Below are positions 45,203-55,893 of a DNA stretch of 64,000 bases, in pieces. The position numbers and the translations under genes are program-made. The DNA lies in contig NC_051090.1 of the NCBI RefSeq assembly GCF_901709675.1, positions 370,842 through 434,841 of the forward strand. Direction: 5' to 3'. The notes under the pieces were generated by a model that saw only the letters and a program-made list of their open reading frames with translations, did not search any database and had not been told where the DNA came from. This DNA comes from Syngnathus acus (Eukaryota; Chordata; Actinopteri; Syngnathiformes; Syngnathidae). Within the stretch, counting starts at the first letter, position 1, and each line of letters begins with the position of its first letter.

Positions 45203-48200
45203 CGGGGCAGGGGCTGGTTCCACTAATGAACAGTTGACCCACTGAGGAGAGGAAAGGGAAAGGGAGAGAAAAAAGATGGATAAACGGTGCAAGTGACAAA
45301 TGCGTCATTACGGCAGATGTGACGGCTGGGGCCACCGGCCAACCGTTTCCGGCCTTCGCGGCTTTGGATCGCAAGGAAAAAGATAATGGGGTGAACGTGA
45401 CAAGTTCATTGTGTCTATTTCTAAATCTATAAATGAATGATACATGAGTAAATGAATGATACATTGGCCCCAATTTGTTCCAAGCAGCGCGGGTTGGTTC
45501 ACTTCCTAATAAAAATTCAGATCTGATGTGAATGAATTGAAATACATTGATGGGGGGAAAAAATTCATTCCCATGATTATATATTAAATGATTCAAATGA
45601 ATGAGAATCATGTCATAGGCATGAATGTGTTTCTTCCTTTTTGTCCTCCCAGCCTATTTCACTGAGCTGCACGGTCGCTCTGAACGCTCCCTCCAGGAGG
45701 CGCTATCTCCTCTCGGTGCCCTATACTCCCAAAATACAAGACTCTATGGCGATTTGTACTCTGACCTGAAACAGTACTACCGCGGCTCAGCTCTTAACTT
45801 GGACGAGACCTTGACTGAATTCTGGTCACGCCTTCTGGAACGCACCTTTAAAAGCTCCACGCCGAGAGAGGTGAGTCATCATTCCATCTTCAGAAGTCAT
45901 TTGAGGTGGACCAAGGCAAAAAAAAAGCAAACCGCAATATTGCTCTTTGTTGATCATTTTTTTCCCAATGGCGTGATTAAAGCTATAAGAAGATGCACAA
46001 GAGAATCAAAAAGCTATAACAAGGCTCTGTCGCTGTCACCACCACCACCACCACCACCACCACCCTTGCAGGTCACCCTGTCCGAGGACTACCTCGAGTG
46101 TGTTGCTAAGCAACAAGAGACCTTGCGACCATTTGGCGATGTCCCGCGGGATATGAAAGCAAAGGTTATTCGGGCCTTTGTCACAGCCAGGTCATTTGTC
46201 CAAGGGCTGATCATCAGTGGGGAGGTTGTCAGGAAGGTTTCACAGGTGAGTCTTGTATCAAACACTTCACAAGTACTTTTGGACTTGATCACACCAACCC
46301 AGATGAATATCTGTGCTATTGAGAGACCGACCATATTGACCAAGTATCCGTTGTTTTTTTTCCATAGCTTCTACGTGCTTAAAACACTTTTCTAGTTCTA
46401 GACAGGATTTTTACTTACGTATAGAGCAGGGGTGTCAAAGTCCAGTCCTCGGGGGGGGGGGGGGGGGGGCCGCATTCCTACATGTTTTCCAAGTTTCCCT
46501 CGTTCAACACACCTGATTCAAATGATCAGTTCATCCTCACGTTCTGCAGGAGCCGAGGACTGGACTTTGAGACCCCTTGTATAGAGGCTGTACGCCATGA
46601 CACGCAGTCTAATATATGATTCCTTCCCAGGTTCCTCTGAGTCCAGAATGTGTGAAGGCCTTGGTGAAACTGGTCTACTGCCCGCACTGCCGTGGCCTGG
46701 CCTCCGTCCAACCTTGCGTCAACTACTGCTCCAACGTCATGAAGGGCTGCCTGGCAAACCAAGCTGATCTGAATCCCGAGTGGCACAATCTTATAGGTCA
46801 AACAACATTGAGGAAGGTACCGCCGCTCGCTAGGATATTGACAAATTCCAATTGCATCTTCAGATACCATGATCCAGGTGGCATCGAGTTTCAGCACCGA
46901 GCCCGGTCTGGATGTGGTCCTGTCGTCCATCCCCTCTCAGATCTTTCAGGCTGTCCGCTTGCTAAAGGAAAACATTGACACCTTTTCAGCCAAAGTAAGA
47001 TACTTTTACTGCACTTTTTTTTTACATGGAGTAATTATGGTCAACAAATTGCAAGTCTCAATCTTCAGTCTGTATTTCTGAATTCTCAAGATACGCCTAG
47101 AGAAGTGTCGGCTAATGACTGTATACCTACAGTATATCCAATCCCTTCCAAAATGAGCAATGTAACTATGTCTGTGGTGACATCTAGCGGCTTGTATTAG
47201 AATGGCTTCCATTCCACACTACTCAGCAACGATCTCTAAATGTAAATCAATGACCAAATACAATATGTGTAAATGTGTCCTTTCCCCCCTGCCCCCACCA
47301 TAGGTGTACCAAACGTGCGGCACTCCAGTTGAGTCAGGCACAGAAAGTCCAACGCTTGTTGAGCCAAAGAAAAAGAAGAGCGGTCCTCTGACAGCTTCAG
47401 AATACAAAGCCTCTCCTACTGCGGGCCTCAGACTTGAGATGCAGGTGTGTTCACAATGTCAATCGTAATCATTTGGATGCTTTTCGAATGGACTTTCGGG
47501 TTTGGATTTGTCATGCTGTCATGGTCAGGTGTCGGATCTCTCCAGTAAATTGAGGGAAATGAGACAGTATTGGCTGCAGCTCCCCATCGCGCTTTGCAGT
47601 AAGTTGTCAACAGGCGGCGCCGACAAGGAGAAATGCTGGAACGGCATTACGAAAGCCAGGTGGGAAAGAAACTTGCAATGTTGTCTTCAACTGTCATTCA
47701 CTGGTCTTTGTCCCAAGCCCAACCTCATGTTCATGTCCACTTTGTCTATTTCCTTTCGGCATGTCTTTGTTTGTCACTCCTGCACTAAGTCATTGTTATA
47801 GCATTCTCACTCACTCACTCACTCACTCGCTCGCTCGCTCGCTCGCTCGCTCGCTCACTCACTCACTCACTCGCTCACTCACTCACTCACTCACTCACTC
47901 ACTCACTCACTCACTCACTCACTCACTCACTCAGCACCAGTTCCTTGTCAAAAATCAATATTATTCCTATTGTTCATTCTTCCTGAAGATACCTTCCTGA
48001 AGTGATGGGGGACGGCTTGGCTAATCAGATCAACAATCCAGAGGTGGAGCTTGACATCACCAAGCCAGACATGACCATCCGGCAACAAATCATGCAACTC
48101 AAAATGATGAGCAACAGGCTGAAAAATGCCATGGACGGCAACGATGTGGATTTCCAGGACGCAAGTGAGTAGAGTACATTTTTGCACCAATCACTGCCCA

Positions 48201-49082
48201 AGCTTAAAGCTGCTTCAAGCTGCTTCAAGCTGCTTCAAGCTGCTTCAAGCTGCTTCAAGCTGCTTCAAGCTGCTTCAAGCTGCTTCAAGCTGCTTCAAGC
48301 TGCTTCAAGCTGCTTCAAGCTGCTTCAAGCTGCTTCAAGCTGCTTCAAGCTGCTTCAAGCTGCTTCAAGCTGCTTCAAGCTGCTTCAAGCTGCTTCAAGC
48401 TGCTTCAAGCTGCTTCAAGCTGCTTCAAGCTGCTTCAAGCTGCTTCAAGCTGCTTCAAGCTGCTTCAAGCTGCTTCAAGCTGCTTCAAGCTGCTTCAAGC
48501 TGCTTCAAGCTGCTTCAAGCTGCTTCAAGCTGCTTCAAGCTGCTTCAAGCTGCTTCAAGCTGCTTCAAGCTGCTTCAAGCTGCTTCAAGCTGCTTCAAGC
48601 TGCTTCAAGCTGCTTCAAGCTGCTTCAAGCTGCTTCAAGCTGCTTCAAGCTGCTTCAAGCTGCTTCAAGCTGCTTCAAGCTGCTTCAAGCTGCTTCAAGC
48701 TGCTTCAAGCTGCTTCAAGCTGCTTAAAGCTGCTTAAAGCTGCACAACTCATCGACATTGAGACTATTCTAATTCTTAGATTGATCCGGCCTGCTCATCT
48801 TTTTGTAGACACGTTTGGAATAGGTTGCAAACATCGACCACACAGCGCTGTTGAGTCCAACGCAAATGAGCATTTGGCTGTTTTTGCCCAGGCGACGACA
48901 TCAGCGGCTCAGGGAGCGGCACGTGCCTAAGCGGTCAGTGTACTCGAAGCAGACCAGGACTTTATGCGGACCCTCAAGACACCGAGCAAGTCAAAGGTGC
49001 GGCCACGTGTCGAGGCCGCCGCCGCCCGTGGAGCCTCCTATGGCTGCTCCCGTCGGCCGGCCTGCTACTTTTTGCTCGATGA
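40503..49082 (+). CDS. gpc1: Glypican-1, complete
   Basis: GPI-anchored heparan sulfate proteoglycan that acts as an FGF co-receptor. Exons: 40503-40698, 44775-44933, 45653-45870, 46072-46245, 46631-46796, 46864-46994, 47304-47444, 47529-47659, 47989-48164, 48892-49082. All phases fit, giving 560 residues (human 558). The signal peptide is hydrophobic after the second Met ([14 protein letters not shown]); translation could start at 40503 or 40548. Family landmarks in order: [90 protein letters not shown] and [18 protein letters not shown]. The last exon has the Ser-Gly cluster [11 protein letters not shown] for heparan sulfate and a C-terminal hydrophobic GPI signal. Intron 9 holds a decamer array, intron 4 a MITE, and intron 5 is only 67 bp. 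Confidence 0.97.
41675..41731. repeat. (GAAA)n microsatellite
   Basis: About 14 GAAA units in gpc1 intron 1 (40699-44774). That 4.1-kb intron contains no recognised gene. Confidence 0.95.
41936..42068. repeat. (CAGC)n array with CATC interruptions
   Basis: About 33 CAGC units in gpc1 intron 1. A shorter CAGC tract recurs at about 42461-42488. Confidence 0.95.
42671..42772. repeat. (TTCC)n microsatellite
   Basis: About 25 TTCC units, a pure polypyrimidine tract, in gpc1 intron 1. Confidence 0.95.
46427..46578. mobile_element. hAT-like MITE, copy 2
   Basis: 152 bp, the same length as copy 1 and closely similar. It starts CAGGGGTGTCAAAGTCCAG and ends ACTTTGAGACCCCTT. It is flanked by GTATAGAG at 46419-46426 and 46579-46586. 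It carries a run of about 18 G near the left end. It sits in gpc1 intron 4, 45 bp before the exon 5 acceptor. Confidence 0.9.
47805..47935. repeat. (CACT)n / (CGCT)n array
   Basis: About 32 units, CACT outside with a CGCT block inside, in gpc1 intron 8, ending about 50 bp before exon 9. Confidence 0.95.
48201..48743. repeat. 51-copy perfect decamer array in gpc1 intron 9
   Basis: From 48211 to 48720 the unit TGCTTCAAGC repeats 51 times without a mismatch. It is bordered by variants with TTAAAGC at 48201-48210 and 48721-48740. Each unit contains GCTT-C-AAGC, an inverted repeat with one central base. All forward frames are open with a 10-residue period, so the predicted 203-residue frame starting in exon 9 is an artefact of the repeat. 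The true exon 9 donor is at 48165. Confidence 0.97.
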
Positions 49083-49545
49083 TGCTCTGCCACCTGCGAG
49101 ACTCTGAGGTGCAGAGAAGGACCGCATCATCATACGGGAGCTGGAGGAAGAGGAACAGAACAGTCCATTCAAGAACGTTGGTGAAGAGGATCAGAAAGTG
49201 GCACCTACAACAGTCTTTGTTTGCTTTTTGTGCTGTCACTATAGTTTGATTGTATTTGTTGAGCTGGCTTCAATGAATTCCAAGAAAGAGAATGATGAAA
49301 CAACCAAGTTACAAAAGAGGAGTGAATGGTGACATCCTACAAGGTCTTTTGTGCTCCACTCACCAGGGACTGAGCTCAGTGACAAATGCAGCCGTGCGTT
49401 CAAGGCTTTTTATTCTTTTCGTTTAATCCCGTGTTGAGGGTGTGTACCTAAACAACATTTAGTATGTAAGATAGAAATGTACGCCAGTGCGCATCTTGTT
49501 TGCATCCCATGGAAACAAGACAGGCGCCATGGATGTGTGTGTATA

Positions 49546-49587
<42 letters not shown>

Positions 49588-50150
49588 CTACGTTCATAAT
49601 ATATTGGGAAGGAATCCCTTAAAACCTGTCAAGTAAGTTTGTGCTGTTTGTTGGCTTAACAAATGTTTGGCCTACACAGCAATGAACACCTGCCTTAAAT
49701 GTTGTGATTGCAAATGTTATCGTTCTCATCACCTCATCAAAACTCTTACAAAGCCCAGATAAGCAATTTCCTAAAATCCCTGATTTGATTTTGCTGCTAT
49801 TTCAAAAAACGTCACATGATTCTGCCGCTTTTAGTCGCCAAACGGAGCACATATCTATGTCACAACACACAACCCAAGGGGGGATTTTTGGTGGACATCA
49901 TAAGGGCACACCGAAGCCATCCGAAAACAAAAACTCTTTACTAACGACACTCCCTTGCTTATTTTTCACGGAGCAGAACTACAACACTGGGTGGAACGGG
50001 CTCCAAGTTTTTTATGATCAATGATGAAGACTTGTGACTGGGTAAACTCAAATGAGCTCTTTATAATTGTTGGAAGATCCACAGTGCACACAGCAAGGTA
50101 AAATGTAAAATATACTTTGCAAGACCAAATAAAAGAAGCAAACAAGTGGA
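49083..50150 (+). other. gpc1: Probable 3' UTR of gpc1
   Basis: From the TGA at 49080-49082 the best AATAAA is at 50128-50133. The interval includes an interrupted (TA)n tract at 49539-49588 and no recognised gene. Confidence 0.5.
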
Positions 50151-50521
50151 AGTAAAGTCAACTTTTCTTTCTGCAGTTTAAATTGCGTTGCATCAAAAAG
50201 CTGCACTAGTTTGTATTGTTATTGAAAAAATACAAACAAGAGAAGATTTTTTTGTTTCAGAATTTATCACGCACTGTTATACTGAATATATTATTATTAT
50301 GATGATGATGATGAAGGGCTCCAAAATTCGAAAGAAGTCGAATTGCTTTTCTTCTGTTTGGCCACTTGGGGTCGCTGTGTCCATTGGGTTTGGTGTGGAA
50401 GTCAGGCGTCAAAGGGAAGCTGATTGGTTAATGAGCCGCCATCTTCTTCGCTGATTGGCCACTAAAGTGTTGGAGAGGCGGTAATGACACAAGTGGGAGA
50501 GGAGAGGAGAGGAGAGGAGAA

Positions 50522-50855
50522 TCCTTCCTTCCTTCCTTCCTTCCTTCCTTCCTTCCTTCCTTCCTTCCTTCCTTCCTTCCTTCCTTCCTTCCTTCCTTCC
50601 TTCCTTCCTTCCTTCCTCCCTCCCTCCCTCCCTCCCTCCCTCCCTTCCTTCCTTCCTTCCTTCCTTCCTTCCTTCCTTCCTTCCTTCCTTCCTTCCTTCC
50701 TTCCTTCCTCCCTCCCTCCCTCCCTTCCTTCCTTCCTTCCTCCCTCCCTCCCTCCCTCCCTCCCTTCCTTCCTTCCTTCCTCCCTCCCTCCCTCCCTCCC
50801 TCCCTTCCTTCCTTCCTTCCTTCCTTCCTTCCTTCCTTCCTTCCTTCCTCCCTCC
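50522..50855. repeat. (TTCC)n / (CCCT)n polypyrimidine array upstream of ephb3
   Basis: About 334 bp containing only C and T on the plus strand, in alternating TTCC and TCCC blocks. It begins right after a GGAGA repeat (50497-50520) and ends 127 bp before the ephb3 ATG, so it lies in the promoter or 5' UTR. Confidence 0.97.
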
Positions 50856-50982
50856 CTCGCAGCAGCGCATCACAGCATCCGTCAGCCTTCTATGCACGGC
50901 CGTGCGTGCAAGCGTTTCTCTCGTTGACGATGGCGATGTGCGGAATCCTCAGCAGTGCATGAGCGGGATATTGCTCGTGACG

Positions 50983-52411
50983 ATGGCAGAGGACTGGCGG
51001 CTACTCTTTGGAGTCATGCTGCCCACTTTTACGGGCGTTCTTCTGGGCTTCATCACTTCTTCAGTGTGTGCAGTGGAAGGTAGGTAGCAGCGCATTTTCT
51101 CTCGTCTGTCAGCAATTTGCAATTACACGCTACTCATTTGACACTTCAACCTATTCCGTTGTAAGATGATGATGTCTCATTTTATTCTGGAAAGTAAAGC
51201 AAAGCAAAGCAGTGACATTGCAACTTTCAGTCGATCATGTTGTTCAATTTTTTCTCAAGCAAGCAGTAATTAGACAAATGTTCCTTTCATTCCCATAATG
51301 TTGTTTGTCCCCTCTAATGTGTATGCACACACTGGTCCCAACATAAGCTACACAATCTAATGACAGAGCTTTATGAAAATGTATTTCCTTATAAAGATAA
51401 GACTGGGGGGAAAAAAAGAAAATCGGTGTTTATTTCTTTTGCTTAGGTTGGTGTAAAACTGCAGTGCAGCCTATGATCAGACAGACAGACAGGCAGGCAT
51501 TGCTCATGTTTTTTCCCTCTTATGTAGTGAAATAAAGTAAGTCCAATACGAGCAAAGCCTAACATGGAATGCACTGCAGCTTTGTCTAATATTAGAGACA
51601 CCACCTTGAGATTCAAAAGGATAATTGTAACCTGCAGCTTCTGTGATGAAAAATCAGCCAACATTGCAATGGAAAATGTTCTGCTTGTACGGCTGGAGAG
51701 AACACTGACATTTAAAGTAGTTTACGTTTGTTGATCAAGTCTACCCACAATGCAACCTTTATCTATCAATTCCAAAAGCTTCATGTTCCAAATTGAAGAT
51801 GACAACTTAATCATTTATTGTGAATATGATGTATGGTTGTTGATTTCAAAACGTAATTAAGGCAACATTGAGTAGAGTAGAGTAGAGTAGAGTAGCGGCG
51901 GCGGCGGCGGCGGCGGCGGCAGCCTGGAGTGCTGCCATTCATCAACAACAGCAACTAGGTCATCTCATACCGTTTGCTGTTTTGCTTTGTTTTTGCTATT
52001 TGAGGCAAGCTTTCCTTTTCTTGGCTGTCCTTCAGATGATTTGGAAACAAACAGTTGACCAAGATGTAAATATGTCATATCACCATTTTTCCTCCCAAAC
52101 TCTAAATACATAGATGGTTGACCGTCAAAGTTTGAGTGCGAATGGTGGTTTGTCTGTTTGTGCCCTGCGATTGGCTGGCGACCGGTGCAGGGTGTTCCTC
52201 GCCTGCTGCCCAAAGACACATCCGCCCGCCACCCTGGTGGTGAGGATGAATATATCACCATTATTTATGACCAACATTGTCAATTATGGCATTATGGCTA
52301 AGAGTAAACAAAGCGATTGCACCACTGTCTATCGTATGAATTTGTTTCATTAGTTGTATGTACGTGTCCTGGTTTTCTTCCACCCATCCCTGCAAAATCC
52401 TGCGTCCTTGT

Positions 52412-52444
<33 letters not shown>

Positions 52445-55400
52445 GCCCGTGGTTTTTGCACATCTTCCCACTGCTGCTGTCTTAAATAAAAGTGTGAGCC
52501 AAATCCTCTGTGGTGTTCTAATGGTGTGTGTAATGACAGACTCTGGCAAGGCTCCCCCATTAGAGCACATGAAAATGCATTCGGGAGGTCTATTTTCGCT
52601 CAGCACATCACCGAGTTTGCGTGTGGGAGCCGCACGCGGCTTCGAGGAAGAGGTGCAGTGTGGCTGACGGCGCCTTGTTATGCCATTCCACTTGCCTAAT
52701 AAACACATGCAAGGGCTAAAGGGGCTCCATTTTGGTCGAATAAATGAGCTACCTCCGAGTGTCAGGCTTGCACCTTTGCCACAAAACATGACAGACAGTC
52801 GCAAAGATGATTCATTCCATACTGCGGGGTACAAAAGAAGAGCTCTGCACACAATGGCCTATTTCATCCTCTTTTGAACAAGGCAATACATATTTGGAGC
52901 AGTACCATCCGTGTTCTCCAGGGCCGGGCCGCTTATTAAAAATGATTGATCCGGCTCTGCAATCGGTGGACCCGACTTCTTTCCAGGATTGCGCATTTTG
53001 CGCAGATGTGCCCGTGTAACACTGATTTCAAAGCGGTGATTTGAAGCACCGTGATCAAAAGTTGCAATTTTGATCCTTTGCCTTTGAGTGTTCAATTCAT
53101 TTATTTGTGTGTGACTGTTTCTCTCGCATGTTGGAAAGGGACTTGGGCAGCTGAGCAGAGAGAGACGCTGGCTGGCTGGCTGGCTGGCTGGCTGGATGGA
53201 TGGCTGGATGGCTGGATGGCTGGCTGGATGGCTGGATGGCTGGATGGCTGGATGGATGGATGGATGGATGGATGGATGGATGGATGGATGGATGGATGGA
53301 TGGATGGATGGATGGCTGGCTGGATGTCTGTCTGTCTGTCTGTCTGGCTGGCTGGCTGGCTGGCTGGCTGGTTGCGCTCCAAAAAGGAGAACAGGTGTCC
53401 TCTCGCATCTCCCGAGACTTTGTTGTTGGCAAAGCATTCTCTTCTGAATTGTCTTGTCTGTTCAAGGATTGCCGTTTACAGATTCACTCACCATTGCATC
53501 TCTATTGGAAAATATGCAAATGATCAGAATATGAGAAAGAGAATGAATGGCTGTTGAAGAAAGACAAGACACGACACACCCTTCCCCAGAATATACACAC
53601 ATACTACGTAGTGTTGTCTTAGCTAGTGTCATCTATTCCTAACCCTTAACCAGATTTTTATTTCTGTGTGATTTTTCCATAATGGGGCAATTTATATGTA
53701 AACACGCATAAATGAAGAATCAGTTAGGTCAGTTGTGTTGTTGAGTGGAAAACGGCACTCACTGAAATTCATCTTCTTCCCCCTAATAAACATACTCACC
53801 GGGCACCTCCGAGTGGACCCAAGTGGACCTTGACAGAAGCGAGGCCCTTCGTACACGTCCGTACAAATGCTCTGCTCTGCTCTGCTCTGCCTGCTCATGC
53901 TCGTTCTATTTTCATGTAGCGACACGTTATCAGTGTGACAGACACATAGCCCGAGTGGTCGCTCACAAGATCCTTAACACGCTTAAGCTTTCATTCCAAA
54001 TATGAAATCTGTATTCTCCTTCAGCATTTTGAGTAGTACGTTTGTTTGTGTTTTGTCATCAGCCCCAGAGCAATATTGACCTAGTAGTTGTGGGCTTCAT
54101 GCACTGAGACGGGAATCATAATGTGTGTCTTGTATTAGACACACCACTCGGTTTCCCAACAAGACACCTCCAATGTTAACTGCGATGTGATTAATGAGTT
54201 CTGCTTGTGTGAAAATATTTCCTTAACTCTGAATTTTCACATCTTTGCCGTGAATTTTCACGCAACTTTTTCATGGCGCTCTACTAATTGATGATTCATG
54301 TCCGTTGCTGCACAGAAATTCATAAAATATTCAAACTATTGAAAATTCGACAACTTCAAACACATTTGAACAAATCCAGTGATGCTCTATATTTGGTTAC
54401 GTTCTCTCTTGATTTTCTTTTTTTGAACAAAAGTCATTTCTGGGCTTTGGTCAAGTTAGTTGTTGTCACGGGCGGCGACATACTTATTCCAAATTTGGGC
54501 TCTGTGGGCATTCTGGACTTATGATGATCAAGTTGATTTGTATAGCCCTAAATCATGATGGTGATGATGATGTGTTACTTGTGATTGGGCACGCTGGCAG
54601 CCTCTTGTGTTGTGGGCATATGGTCTCGCAGAGCCATGCTGGATGAGGACGCCCGTGTCAACAAAAGGGAAAGGAAAGGAAAACGGGCGTTGGATGAGTC
54701 AATGATGTCTGTGCAGCACTGTGTCAGCCGTAGCGATGAAGAAAATAAAAAGAAAAGATAGTGACACCAAAGGATGATGTCGAAAAAGGGTTGCATATCG
54801 CAGTGCTGTCAATCCAGGGTCACCGTGAAATGCACTTCTCCAAATGATTACTGTAAAAATGATTTCTAAGCTGCTATTTTCGGAGGGTTATGCAAGTTCT
54901 TTTTGGCCCAATTCTGCAGCTGTTCCTCAAAAGCAGGGCAGCATTGAGTGGGTCGGGGGAATGAGAATGCAAATTGGACTTGGGCAGCATGCCAGTCAAA
55001 ATTCCATCAAAGGTACAAGAAAAGAGTTTAGCTTCATGAGAAAACAATCCATCTTTGATTGCCTTTTTACTACCTTGTCATTTCATTGCGCAACTTGTCG
55101 TGGCCGCCTTTGCTTTCTTTTCCATTTGGACTTTGCTTTGAGAACTTCCATTAGTTCTCTGTTGTTTGGCTGGCACACAGACAGAAACCATGACAACAAA
55201 CACCTCGTGGAACGGCTGGGGACGAAACGTGACAGATTCAGACTGCCCAGAGCCTTTTGTGATGATACTGTGTCACTCACTCACTCACTCACTCACTCAC
55301 TCACTCACTCACTCACTCACTCACTCACTCACTCACTCACTCACTCACTCACTCACTCACTCACTCACTCTACTTGAAATGGTCAACAAACATCTGTGAG

Positions 55401-55794
55401 GCTTTTAACATGTCATCATGGATCTATTGATGTTGTTCAATTCTGCCAACACACACATCTCCTGTACATCCAAAGTAATTGGCACTCATTTGGTTGAGGG
55501 ATGCAAGGCTAATTAGCATACCATGATCTGATGTTACAATTTCCAGCAGCACTTGGAGATCACAGCCAGTATAAGAATACAATTGGGTGGGCAGCTGTAG
55601 TTTGATGGCTTCCTCGCGGGCCTCAACAAGCTTTTAACAGCCCGAGTGTTATCGTAGCAGAAAGATTTACCCGCTGCTCCATTAAATGGTTTACATTTCA
55701 TGTCGTGTCACAGCATGGATTGTGGAGGTGTGGCTGGCTGGCTGGCTCGCCTGCTGGCTGGCTGGCTAGATGGCTGGCTGGATGGCTGGCTGGA

Positions 55795-55893
<99 letters not shown>

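Noticed and set aside
48126-48737. A 203-residue open frame with a perfect 10-residue repeat
   Set aside because: It starts in gpc1 exon 9 in the wrong frame and continues through the decamer array. The period of 10 bp keeps every forward frame open, so no gene is implied.
48201-48743. Direct repeats resembling a CRISPR array
   Set aside because: The units are contiguous 10-mers with no spacers, in an intron of a vertebrate gene.
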